This document shows, piece by piece, positions 5,959 through 13,488 of a stretch of DNA of 13,488 bases (position 1 is the first letter of the stretch; each line of letters starts with the position of its first letter). The translations under genes and the position numbers were made by a program. The DNA comes from JADGNZ01 sp035995985 (GTDB taxonomy: Bacteria; Acidobacteriota; Thermoanaerobaculia; Gp7-AA8): contig DASYJY010000019.1 in the NCBI GenBank assembly GCA_035995985.1, positions 1 to 13,488 of the forward strand, in the 5' to 3' direction. The notes below the pieces were generated by a model, which saw nothing but the letters and a program-made list of their open reading frames with translations, did not search any database and was not told where the DNA came from.

Positions 5959-8856
5959 ATGTCCACTATCGATCCGTTCGTCGCAGGCGGGATGATTGCG
6001 TCGTTTCGGCTTGTCGAGCGTGTGGGCGCCTCGGTGTGGCGTGCCGAAGATACGCGTAACGGCAAGGCGGTCGCCCTTAAGGTCCTTACGAAACAACTGC
6101 CGCGCGATCCCGCGCGCCGCGAGACGGTCATCCGGGAGATCCGCCAGGGCGCCGCGCTCTACCACTCGTCGATCGTCACCATCCTCGAGATCACGCCGGC
6201 CGACGATACGCTGCTGATGATCATGGAGTGGTTCGACGGCCTTCCGGTCGCCACTGCCTATCGCGGACGCGCGGCCGAACGCACCGAATTTTTTCGCGTC
6301 ATCTATCAGCTCGCCGACGCGGTGAAGTTGATGCAAGCGAAGAACGTGCTGCATCTCAACATCGCCGGCGATTCAGTACTGGTCGGCGCGAATGGGCAGG
6401 TGAAACTGGCCGGACTCAACGCGCTTACGTTTCTGCCGCGCCGCGAAGGGCACGGATCGTCGTTTTCGCAGAAGGGCAATGATCCGAACGCGGTCAGCTA
6501 CATGGCGCCGGAGCAGATCACCAATCAGATGGTGACAGCGCAGACCGACGTGTTTTCGATGGGCGTGATCATGTACGAGGTGGCGACCGGCCGTCGGCCG
6601 TTCCTCGCCGCGAGCGCCGCGGAGATCGCCAACAAGATCGTCAACGAGCAGCCGCCCTCGCCGAAAGCCGTCAATCCGGCAATCGACAACGCGGTGCTCA
6701 ACGTCATGGGCAAGTGCTTTTTCCGCGATCCATACCGTCGACTCAAAGATGCGAAAGCGATCAGCGACGACATCATCAAGGTCGACGGCGAGGTCGTGGA
6801 GTGGTCGAACGAGATTGCCCGCGCCGCGCTGAACGTCGTCGCGAATGCGCGCCACGCGGTGCAGGCGCGCCAGTCAGTCATCCTCGTCGCCGATGTTGCG
6901 AATCACGATGAAGTCAACGCCGTGGATCCAGCCGCCGCCGCGAAATCTGCCGCGCGCATGCAGCAGATCCTCGGCGAGGCGGTTTATCTCTTCGACGGCC
7001 AGGTCGTCGATCCATTCGGGCCGCGCTTCGTCGGCGAGTTGCCGTCGATCGAGAACGCGCTCGAAGCGGGACGAAAAGGGGAGTTCGACTTCTCGCCCGA
7101 GCAGCAGGATGGCGAGGCGATTCCGGTGCGCCTGCTGCTCCACTTCGGCGAGGTGGAGACGCATGACGGCGCCGCGGCCGGCCCGGCGGTCGAGAAAGCG
7201 TACGAGATTCTCAAGCAGCTCGATCCGGCGAAGCTCTACATCACCGAAGCATTCGTGAAGAAAGGGCGCGTTCCAGCGCGGTTGCGCGATGCCGGCGCGC
7301 GCGCGGGCGTGAAGTTGTCGACGATCGCGCCCGAGGGCGAAGCGGCCGAGGCGGCGGAACGCGCTGCCGCGGAAGCGGAAGAAGCCGAGCGCCTCGCCGC
7401 TGAGGCGGCAGCTGAGGCCAGCGCGCGCATCGTGCGAAAGAAAAAGCAGACGCGTTTTGCATCGATTGCAGCCGCGGCGGTCATCGTCCTCGGCGGCGCG
7501 TCGGGCTTCGTCTGGATGCGCAACCGGAATTATGACGCGGCGCCGGTCGTGATGAAGAAAGCGGCCGGTTTGCCTCCGGCGACGGCAGCAACGCCGCGCA
7601 AAGTCGTCATCGAACCATTTCTCATCGACCCGCCTGATCCGGCCATGCAGCAGCGTGGCGATGCGATTCGACTGGCGGCGGCGGAGATCCTGCGCTCGTT
7701 TCCCGAGCTGCGTGTCACCGATGCGAAGGCGGTAGGCGTCAACGCGTACACCGCGAAGCTGATCGGTGGCGCGGCGGCGCCGCAGATTGTGCCGATGTCT
7801 GAGTCGAAAAAGCCGGCCGAGGGACAGGCGTCGGCGTTGATCGACGCATCGAGCGGCATTCAGTCGGTCGTCTCCTGGATTGCCGCCGACCTGAAGATTC
7901 CGCCGCGCGGCGCCGCCAGTGCCGACGCGTACAACGCGTTCGCGGACGCAGTCACCGCACACGCGGCGAACGATGATGCGAAAACGGAGGCCGCGCTTCG
8001 AAACGCGATCAAGGCGGACAACGCCTTCCTGCCGGCGCAGTTGATGGCCTTCCGCTACTTCGATGCGAAGGGGAAGGACGCCGATGCGGTCGCCGCCGCG
8101 AAGCAGATCGTCGCGCTCGACCCCGCCAACATGGACGCGTCGCGGCGCGTTGCGCGCGCGAGTCTTGCGGCGGGCGATCTCACCTCGGCGTTCACGACGT
8201 ACGCCGCTGTGCTGCAGCACGAACGTTCCGACGTTGATGCGCTCAACACGATCGGACGCTACGCGCTCGCCGCCGGCGACAACGATCGCTTCACTGCCGC
8301 CCTGAAGCGCCTCGGCACGTCGGACGCCGGCGCCGTCCAAGCTCCCGATGCGCTCGTTGCCTCCGGCCGTATCGACAGCGCTGCCGACAAGTATTACGAC
8401 GATGAGCAGCGCATGCCTCGCAATCCGTCGCTCGCGCTCAAGATCGGCCGCATCGCCGTCCTCCGGCATTCGACGGAGATGGCCGGCCTCGAGCTGAAGA
8501 AGCTGGAGCAGTCGGATCCGAACTACGGCGCGCACATTCTCAAGGCGTACATCGCGGCGCAATCCCGCAATAAGGTGTTAGCCGCATCGGAACTGAAAAC
8601 GGCCGAGGCGGCGTCGAAGCCGGGCGACGATTACTGGACCAGCGTCGCCGAAATCGCGGCGATGAATGGCGACGCGCGTGGAGTCAATGACGCGCTCGAG
8701 CACGCCGCGGCGCGCAAGGAGCCGACCGCGAGCTACGTTCTCTCCAATCCGCTTTTCGGATTCTTGCAGAGCGACGCACGATTCCTGAAGATCCGCGCGA
8801 AGCTGGCCTCGCAGCAAAAAGAGATCCGCGCCGCACTGGCCGGCGTGACGTTGTAG
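5959..8856 (+). CDS. Membrane-anchored pseudokinase with degenerate cyclase-like domain and TPR region
   Basis: 965 residues in five parts. (1) Residues 14-275 have a Ser/Thr kinase fold: VALK with Lys41, an alphaC Glu near 60, YMAPEQ (181-186), TDVFSMGVIMYE and an Arg near 260. However, HRDLKPxN reads HLNIAGDS (132-139), DFG reads GLN (152-154), and the glycine loop is shortened. (2) About 305-455 resemble a class III nucleotide cyclase: VADV keeps Asp312, but GDG reads GPR (354-356) and the N..R pair reads E412/E416. (3) An Ala/Glu-rich helix at 459-490. (4) RKKK (493-496) followed by a single membrane helix at about 499-518, suggesting the N-terminus is inside. (5) An outer part with a PFLIDPPDP segment near 553 and TPR-like helices from about 655 to the end. 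It probably acts as a sensor or scaffold rather than an enzyme. The kinase fold is certain; the cyclase similarity is pattern-based. Confidence 0.9.
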   Translation: MSTIDPFVAGGMIASFRLVERVGASVWRAEDTRNGKAVALKVLTKQLPRDPARRETVIREIRQGAALYHSSIVTILEITPADDTLLMIMEWFDGLPVATAYRGRAAERTEFFRVIYQLADAVKLMQAKNVLHLNIAGDSVLVGANGQVKLAGLNALTFLPRREGHGSSFSQKGNDPNAVSYMAPEQITNQMVTAQTDVFSMGVIMYEVATGRRPFLAASAAEIANKIVNEQPPSPKAVNPAIDNAVLNVMGKCFFRDPYRRLKDAKAISDDIIKVDGEVVEWSNEIARAALNVVANARHAVQARQSVILVADVANHDEVNAVDPAAAAKSAARMQQILGEAVYLFDGQVVDPFGPRFVGELPSIENALEAGRKGEFDFSPEQQDGEAIPVRLLLHFGEVETHDGAAAGPAVEKAYEILKQLDPAKLYITEAFVKKGRVPARLRDAGARAGVKLSTIAPEGEAAEAAERAAAEAEEAERLAAEAAAEASARIVRKKKQTRFASIAAAAVIVLGGASGFVWMRNRNYDAAPVVMKKAAGLPPATAATPRKVVIEPFLIDPPDPAMQQRGDAIRLAAAEILRSFPELRVTDAKAVGVNAYTAKLIGGAAAPQIVPMSESKKPAEGQASALIDASSGIQSVVSWIAADLKIPPRGAASADAYNAFADAVTAHAANDDAKTEAALRNAIKADNAFLPAQLMAFRYFDAKGKDADAVAAAKQIVALDPANMDASRRVARASLAAGDLTSAFTTYAAVLQHERSDVDALNTIGRYALAAGDNDRFTAALKRLGTSDAGAVQAPDALVASGRIDSAADKYYDDEQRMPRNPSLALKIGRIAVLRHSTEMAGLELKKLEQSDPNYGAHILKAYIAAQSRNKVLAASELKTAEAASKPGDDYWTSVAEIAAMNGDARGVNDALEHAAARKEPTASYVLSNPLFGFLQSDARFLKIRAKLASQQKEIRAALAGVTL

Positions 8857-8859
8857 ATT
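8854..8859 (+). promoter_or_regulatory. Possible -10 element (TAGATT) for the pterin synthase gene
   Basis: TAGATT fits TANNNT, overlaps the TAG stop of the preceding gene and ends 6 nt before the ATG at 8866. No Shine-Dalgarno is present in the 9-bp gap, so the gene is either leaderless or translated by reinitiation. This is weaker than the other -10 calls. Confidence 0.3.
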
Positions 8860-8865
8860 TCGCTC

Positions 8866-9276
8866 ATGATCATCACCGCCCGCCTCACCTTCTCGGCCGC
8901 GCACCGCCTGAACAATCCGAAGTACGACGCCGACTGGAATCGCCGCGTCTACGGCAAGTGCGACAACCCGCGCGGCCACGGCCACAACTACGTGATCCAC
9001 GTCAGCGTGAAGGGGAAGATCGATCCGGAGACCGGCATGGTGATCGACCTCAAGGTGCTGAAGGACATCGTCCGGCGCCGCATCATCGATCGCGTCGATC
9101 ACACGAACCTGAACGAGGATGTCGATTTTCTACAAGGCGTGATTCCGACGGCGGAGAACCTCGCGCGATCGTTCTGGCAACAACTTGCGCTGGCGATCAC
9201 CGAGGGAATGTTGCACGAAGTTCTGCTGCAGGAGACGGAGAAAAACTCCGTCGTCTATCGGGGAGAAGACGAATGA
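8866..9276 (+). CDS. 6-pyruvoyl-tetrahydropterin synthase / QueD-family enzyme
   Basis: A T-fold enzyme acting on dihydroneopterin triphosphate, giving either 6-pyruvoyl-tetrahydropterin (PTPS, EC 4.2.3.12) or 6-carboxy-tetrahydropterin (QueD, EC 4.1.2.50, queuosine/7-deazaguanine pathway). The 136 residues are full length. Zinc ligands are His13 in FSAAHRL and His38/His40 in GHGHNY. The catalytic triad is Cys32 in YGKCDNP with Asp78-His79 in DHTNLNED. PTAENLA (94-100) and the pterin-anchoring Glu123 in QETEKN are present, and the end reads NSVVYRGE, much like mammalian PTPS. No other queuosine or biopterin gene is nearby, so the product is unresolved; automated annotation would probably say 6-carboxytetrahydropterin synthase. 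The next gene overlaps its stop (ATGA). Confidence 0.9.
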   Translation: MIITARLTFSAAHRLNNPKYDADWNRRVYGKCDNPRGHGHNYVIHVSVKGKIDPETGMVIDLKVLKDIVRRRIIDRVDHTNLNEDVDFLQGVIPTAENLARSFWQQLALAITEGMLHEVLLQETEKNSVVYRGEDE

Positions 9277-9503
9277 ACTACGACCTGGCCATGATGGCGC
9301 TGGACGGCCTGATGCGAACGCCGCTGACGGTGCGCGCCGACGCCGCGGGCGTGACGTTCACCGGCGAGCCCGCCGCCTTCAAGGAGCTAGCCCGCCTCTG
9401 CCTCCTCCTCGGCGGCGCGAGCGACACAGACGATTCGTTCGAGCTGCAGCCGAACGTGCACGTGACCGAGGGGTCGCCGCTGGTGAATTTGCGATTGGCA
9501 TAA
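9273..9503 (+). CDS. Small protein, possibly Imm32-like, coupled to the pterin synthase gene
   Basis: 76 residues, unknown function. The ATG overlaps the stop of the pterin synthase gene (ATGA), and GGGAG at 9261-9265 precedes it, so translation is probably coupled. The sequence reads as a compact alpha/beta protein: two short strands (LTVRADAAGVTFTG), a helix FKELARLCLLLGG, an acidic turn SDTDDSFE and a final NVHVTEGSPLVNLRL. The helix followed by a VHV..GSP..L end recalls the Imm32 immunity-protein pattern, but no toxin partner is visible. This is a weak resemblance. The tight overlap and a compact, complete reading argue for a real gene. Confidence 0.7.
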   Translation: MNYDLAMMALDGLMRTPLTVRADAAGVTFTGEPAAFKELARLCLLLGGASDTDDSFELQPNVHVTEGSPLVNLRLA

Positions 9504-9516
9504 GCCATCCGCCGTC

Positions 9517-9996
9517 TTATCGGAACGTCGCCTTCGGCGGTTCGCCGTGCGGCTCACCGTGTCGTCGCGCGAGCTCGATGACAAGGCTCTCTTCGCCGCG
9601 AGCCATGGCCCAGCGGTGGTTGGCGGCGAAGATCGGTTTGAAGATCGGGGAGAAGAGCTTCAATAGAATTTTTTCGGCGCGAATGTGCCAGTCGTAGGTG
9701 ATGTCAACATCGTCGCCGGATTGCGTCAGCGTCCATTCGCCGCGGCCGACAAAGTCGCCGAACGCTTCGATGATGAAGCCGTCCGGTTTTGTCTCGAGGA
9801 CACGGAAGCTCCAGCGCAGCGTGTAAGGGAGCCAACCTTTCGTGTAGAGCTCGACGATGTCGCCGCGCTTTTTTACGTCGATGTAAACCGACGGCCACCA
9901 GCGCGGCAGGTCTTCAGCGTCAGTGAGGATGTCGATGATTTCGGCGACCGTGCCGCGGACGTGCCAGTGCGTGATGAAGTGGTAGTCGTTGAACAC
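9517..9996 (-). CDS. SRPBCC-fold protein (polyketide cyclase/START-like)
   Basis: 159 residues from GTG 9996. The layout matches a small START/SRPBCC hydrophobic-pocket protein: an N-terminal strand HFITHWHVRGTVAEIIDILTD, the PRWWPSVY signature after the first helices (WWP typical of this superfamily), several beta strands (IVELYTKGWLPYTLRW, GFIIEAFGDFVGRGEWTL, VDITYDWHIRAE) and a long C-terminal helix containing NHRWAMARGEESLVIEL. There is no signal peptide. An upstream extension of the frame overlaps the protease gene and looks spurious. GTG 9996 is preferred because AGAGGA overlapping the stop of the protease gene lies about 3-5 nt upstream, and the intergenic gap is only 7 nt. The ligand is unknown. 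It converges with the small gene at 9503. Confidence 0.85.
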   Translation of the reverse strand: MFNDYHFITHWHVRGTVAEIIDILTDAEDLPRWWPSVYIDVKKRGDIVELYTKGWLPYTLRWSFRVLETKPDGFIIEAFGDFVGRGEWTLTQSGDDVDITYDWHIRAEKILLKLFSPIFKPIFAANHRWAMARGEESLVIELARRHGEPHGEPPKATFR

Positions 9997-10003
9997 GGTT
10001 CCT

Positions 10004-13000
10004 CTATGCGCCGGCGGCAGCGGCGGATTCGCGAGCGATCGCCGCCCAAAGCAGCAGTCCGATTGCGATGACGATCTCCACAATCCCGTTGATCGTCAGA
10101 TCCTGGCGATGGTTCTGCAGCAGATCCGCGCCGTTGCCGAGGAGGAGGGCGACGGCGATCGTGAGCGGGTAGGCGAGGAGGTTTGTGCCGAGGATGTAGC
10201 GGATCACGATAAACGCTAACGCGGCAACGACGGCGGCGGAGGCGAGCATCAGCGGCGTTTCGCTCAGGTTTGCAGATGCGTCGAGGGCGGCGAGGAAGAT
10301 CGCGGTCGTGCCGATCATCGCGGGGAGCCAGGGACGGTTGCTGAATCCGCGCAGGGCGACGATGAAGAGGCCGAAGACGGCGCAGGCCAGGAGGGTGCGG
10401 ATGATCGTCGACGCGATGCCGAGGAGGGCGGGCAGCCGGATGGCGACGAACTCCGGGGCGTTGAGTCCGTGTATCGAGGTGAGGTTCGGGAAGCGGAGCG
10501 CGATGGCTTGCTCCGCGACGCGGAAAATGACGGCGATGCTGATCGCCGTCAACGCGGCGATTGCTGCCGACCGTCCGAGGCGCGCTCGCGAGTCGCGGCG
10601 GGCGAGGTGGAAGGCCTCGGGGTACGCCGCGGCGAGGGCGGCCACGGCCAGGAAGATCGCGCCGAGGTGCAGGCCGACGTTGCGGATGATGTTGATCGAC
10701 TGATTGGTGATGAAGGTCTGCCATGTGATCGACGTGTTGTATTCGAAAAGCGTCAGGTCCCATCGCGCGGCGATGCTGATCAGCGGAATGACCGCCAGCG
10801 CGAATGTCCATCGCAGCGCGCGTTGCCACGGGAAGCGCTGGCGGCGCAGCGCGATGACGAATCCCGCAACGACGAGCGAGAGGATGGTCAGGACGCCCGC
10901 GACGCGCAGGAGCGTGAAGACGATGTTGAGCAATGTGGTCGGCTCGCGGTAGACGCTGTCGGGGACTTTTACCGTCGTCGTGAATTGCGTGACCTCGGCG
11001 CCGGCAACGCGCACGCTGATGCGGCGCCAGGCGTCGGCGGCGAGCGGCGTGCGCTCCTGAAAGTGGAAGAGCCAGTCGCGGCGGTTCGGCTGCTGGAAGT
11101 TGAGCGCTTCTTTCAGATCGAACGCGCGAACGTCGGCGCCGAATCGCGCGAACGCGGCCTGCGCGATGGCCAGCGCCTGCGGCTGTTCGAGGCGCGGTCC
11201 GGCGCGGCGTTCGTCTTGGTACTTGTGATAGCCGGCCACGCGTGACGCGCGCGGATCGACTTCGATGAAGTATTCGTCCTTCACCTGCGGCGCGAAGTCG
11301 CGGACCATCCAGGTCGCGGTCGGGATCTTCGTGCGCATTACCGTCAGCAGCGACTGCATCGACATGCCGTGGCGGAGGAGGTAATCGATGGCGACTGAAT
11401 CGAAGTCGGCCGGACCGCCGCCTTCTTCGCGCGTGGAACCGCGGTCCCAGGAGCGGAATCCTTCGACCGGAGTGGCGATGGTGCGCATTGCGGCGGCGGG
11501 TGGCGGGCCGACGGTCGCGGCGATGCGTTTGGCGTCGTCTTTCGTGATGCGGTAGTCGACTGGGTCGTCGATCGATGGAAAGTTCAACGCAATCGCGCCG
11601 ATCGCCAGCGCGATGAGCACGATGCAGGCCGCGAGCTTGCCGCGCGTGATTGGAATCGATGGGAAGGTGAATGCTGGCCGTTCCGGTTCGGGCGCACGTT
11701 CGGGAACGGGTTTGATCGGGATCGTGTCGTTTGACAAGTCGTCATCGGGCACGAAGCCTTTGTTGCGAACGTACAGCGCAATCGAGACGAGCATCGGAAT
11801 CGCGAAGACGAGACTGGCGAGCGCTCCCGACACGATGTAGTAGTTGTTGCCCGACCGCAGCAACAGCATCGCGGTGTAGAGCGCGTCGACGGTGTAGTGC
11901 CAGATCAGCAGCGGCACGATGCCGAAGCGCATCATCAGGAATCCGATCAGGACGCCCGCGCAACCGACTTCGACGCCGCGGATGTAGAAGGGCTGGTTCG
12001 GATAGGTGGCGTGGCCGAATCCCCAGATGAATCCCGCGGCGATGATGGCGGCCCAGCGCGAGCGCAGCACTTTTTCGAAGAACGGAATCGAGAACGCGCG
12101 CGACATGAACTCTTCGCTGAGCGCGGGAAAGAAGCCGGCGAAGAGCACCGCGATCCAAGGAAACGCGGTGTTGAGCATGTCGTCGTACGGCACTTCGGCC
12201 GGCGCCCACGCGCCGAATTTGTCGGCGATCAGATAGAACGCGACCTGATATCCGAGGAAGAAGGCGACGAGCGTGTAGCCGACGATGAAGGCGAGGAAGA
12301 CGCGCTTCGACGTCAGCGCGCGGCGATTCCAGATGCGCGCGACGGAGAGTTTGTTCGGGAGGCGTTCGCGGAAGAGGACTTCGCCGGCGCCGACGACGAC
12401 GATCAGCAACATCGCCGTGCCGATGGCCGGAATCATGATCGAGAGAACCGCAAAACGCGACAGAAACGCCGCGTACGACTCGGTCGTGTTGTAGCCGGCG
12501 AGCACGCTCGGCCAGGAGTTCAGCGCGTTACCGGTGACAAGGACGACTGCGGCGATGCCGATGCCGAGGAGCAGGCGGAGTTGCAAGTCGCCGCGGAGGA
12601 GTCGGATCACGAAGACCGCGACGATGCAGACGCCGGTGATGAGGAAAAAGAGGATGTCGACATTGCCGGCCAGATTGTTTTTCGACCGCAACTCGCGATA
12701 CGAACGCTGCCAATCCTCGGGGACTTTGATGCGCCGCGAGAAGCTGCTGACGCGATCGCCGTCGACGGTGACGATGGTGCGGTACGGCGCGCCGGCAGGA
12801 TGAATCGACTGCGAGTCCCACGTGAAGATTCGCTGCATCCGTTTCGGCAATCGGCGCGCGCTTTGCGCGACGAGTTTCCGATCGTTGAAGGCGTTGATGT
12901 TGCCGAGGAATCGCTCGGCGATGCTGCGCGCAGCATTCACATCCGGCGATGCGATCGCGCGATCCTCGGGGATGCGATCGCTGAAGCCGATCACTTCACC

Positions 13001-13378
13001 GGTCGGCGCGATATCGACACGGAACTCTTCCTCCTGCAGCGGCCGGAACCAGCGATGCGACCAGGCCCAGAGGCGGACGTCGTGTTTGAGGATCTCGTTT
13101 GTTTTCTTCAGGCCGAGGGAACGTTCGAGGAAGATGCGCGGCTCGTCGTCGGATTCGAAGGTAGCGCTGTGCTTCATGCCGCGCGTGTCGATAAGCTGTT
13201 CCGCAAGAACGCTCTCGGCGAGTTTTTCCGAGGAGCCGCGGTCGTAACGAAACTCGATCGAGGCCTCGGGAAATGCGGCGCCGAACCAGTTGACGACGAC
13301 AAAGATGGAAACGGCAGCGACCGCGACACACGCGGCGATGAGGAGCCAGTCGGCGCGCGTGAGTTGTTCGCGGTTCAT
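10004..13378 (-). CDS. Giant CPBP (CAAX/Abi-type) intramembrane protease with duplicated extracytoplasmic domain
   Basis: 1124 residues; common CPBP proteases have 200-350. The first half has a membrane helix (12-31), a soluble PepSY-like domain (about 40-238) and a membrane bundle (about 241-537) with all protease motifs: EEFMSR (422-427), WGFGH (452-456, W in place of the usual F of FxxxH) and HYTVD (494-498). A Pro/Glu-rich linker (545-575) follows. The second half repeats the plan with a helix (582-600), a second copy of the soluble domain (605-815) and a membrane bundle (816-1115) lacking EExxxR. Family members are metal-dependent or glutamate-type proteases that cleave or process prenylated or membrane proteins; the substrate here is unknown. 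The ATG at 13378 starts right before the first helix. No Shine-Dalgarno or clear -10 is seen; the upstream region is occupied by the hairpin repeat. The SRPBCC gene follows after 7 nt. Confidence 0.9.
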   Translation of the reverse strand: MNREQLTRADWLLIAACVAVAAVSIFVVVNWFGAAFPEASIEFRYDRGSSEKLAESVLAEQLIDTRGMKHSATFESDDEPRIFLERSLGLKKTNEILKHDVRLWAWSHRWFRPLQEEEFRVDIAPTGEVIGFSDRIPEDRAIASPDVNAARSIAERFLGNINAFNDRKLVAQSARRLPKRMQRIFTWDSQSIHPAGAPYRTIVTVDGDRVSSFSRRIKVPEDWQRSYRELRSKNNLAGNVDILFFLITGVCIVAVFVIRLLRGDLQLRLLLGIGIAAVVLVTGNALNSWPSVLAGYNTTESYAAFLSRFAVLSIMIPAIGTAMLLIVVVGAGEVLFRERLPNKLSVARIWNRRALTSKRVFLAFIVGYTLVAFFLGYQVAFYLIADKFGAWAPAEVPYDDMLNTAFPWIAVLFAGFFPALSEEFMSRAFSIPFFEKVLRSRWAAIIAAGFIWGFGHATYPNQPFYIRGVEVGCAGVLIGFLMMRFGIVPLLIWHYTVDALYTAMLLLRSGNNYYIVSGALASLVFAIPMLVSIALYVRNKGFVPDDDLSNDTIPIKPVPERAPEPERPAFTFPSIPITRGKLAACIVLIALAIGAIALNFPSIDDPVDYRITKDDAKRIAATVGPPPAAAMRTIATPVEGFRSWDRGSTREEGGGPADFDSVAIDYLLRHGMSMQSLLTVMRTKIPTATWMVRDFAPQVKDEYFIEVDPRASRVAGYHKYQDERRAGPRLEQPQALAIAQAAFARFGADVRAFDLKEALNFQQPNRRDWLFHFQERTPLAADAWRRISVRVAGAEVTQFTTTVKVPDSVYREPTTLLNIVFTLLRVAGVLTILSLVVAGFVIALRRQRFPWQRALRWTFALAVIPLISIAARWDLTLFEYNTSITWQTFITNQSINIIRNVGLHLGAIFLAVAALAAAYPEAFHLARRDSRARLGRSAAIAALTAISIAVIFRVAEQAIALRFPNLTSIHGLNAPEFVAIRLPALLGIASTIIRTLLACAVFGLFIVALRGFSNRPWLPAMIGTTAIFLAALDASANLSETPLMLASAAVVAALAFIVIRYILGTNLLAYPLTIAVALLLGNGADLLQNHRQDLTINGIVEIVIAIGLLLWAAIARESAAAAGA

Positions 13379-13390
13379 TCGGGGGTTGAG

Positions 13391-13487
13391 TGTGGCACAG
13401 ACACTCTTGTCTGTGCTTTTGATGTCGCGCGAGTGGCGAGGTTAGCGGAAGCCTCCCAGCTGCACAGACAAGAGTGTCTGTGCCACA
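13391..13487. repeat. REP-like doublet: two perfect hairpins in inverted orientation
   Basis: The left arm (13391-13416) and right arm (13462-13487) are a perfect 26-bp inverted repeat. Each arm contains its own perfect hairpin: GCACAGACA, loop CTCT (AGAG in the right arm), TGTCTGTGC, at 13395-13416 and 13462-13483. A 45-nt spacer (13417-13461) separates them. This is the architecture of REP doublets (BIME-like), often moved by a TnpA-REP type transposase encoded elsewhere. It lies 12 bp upstream of the CPBP gene start, thus in its promoter region, and reaches the window edge. Confidence 0.88.
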
Positions 13488-13488
13488 A

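Noticed and set aside
6874..8562. 562-codon minus-strand frame opposite the pseudokinase gene
   Set aside because: Arg/His-rich composition, no recognisable domain, fully antisense to a gene with clear domains.
10469..11245. 258-codon plus-strand frame opposite the CPBP gene
   Set aside because: Antisense to the second soluble domain and membrane bundle, composition of a shadow frame, no start signal.

Overview
The window is a GC-rich bacterial chromosomal segment that is almost fully coding. It holds 12 protein genes and one tRNA; the first gene is cut by the left edge. The content is mostly housekeeping (triose-phosphate isomerase, SecG, tRNA-Leu, biotin carboxylase with its carrier protein, a pterin synthase) mixed with signalling and membrane proteins (a diguanylate cyclase, a 965-residue kinase-like protein, a giant CPBP protease). 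Two inverted intergenic repeats, Gram-negative style lipoprotein export and large TPR kinase-like proteins suggest Acidobacteriota or a related phylum. This is inference only, because no rRNA or marker phylogeny is available here. I see no phage, insertion sequence, CRISPR array or plasmid genes.

Layout: a PIG-L deacetylase (minus, partial) diverges from a GAF-like/GGDEF diguanylate cyclase (plus). An inverted repeat of about 190 bp follows, then tpiA, secG and tRNA-Leu(GAG), all plus. Facing them on the minus strand are a CsgG/PelC-like lipoprotein and, upstream of it, a small helical protein. The latter diverges from a plus-strand run: biotin carboxylase, biotin carrier, kinase-like/TPR protein, 6-pyruvoyl-tetrahydropterin synthase-like enzyme and a 76-residue protein. 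Converging on these is a minus-strand pair: a duplicated CPBP protease of 1124 residues followed by an SRPBCC-fold protein. The right edge carries a repeat made of two perfect hairpins.

Two themes stand out. First, expression: seven genes that plausibly begin transcripts have a TANNNT -10 element ending 6 to 10 nt (mostly 8) before the start codon and no Shine-Dalgarno sequence, which points to leaderless mRNAs. The evident operon-internal genes, plus secG and the lipoprotein, carry ribosome-binding sites instead. Both divergent gene pairs pack two such promoters into under 40 bp. Second, the 965-residue protein keeps the folds of a Ser/Thr kinase and of a class III nucleotide cyclase but has lost the key catalytic residues of both. 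It looks like a membrane-anchored scaffold or sensor with an outer TPR part. The CPBP protein has an internally duplicated extracytoplasmic domain, with protease motifs only in its first half.
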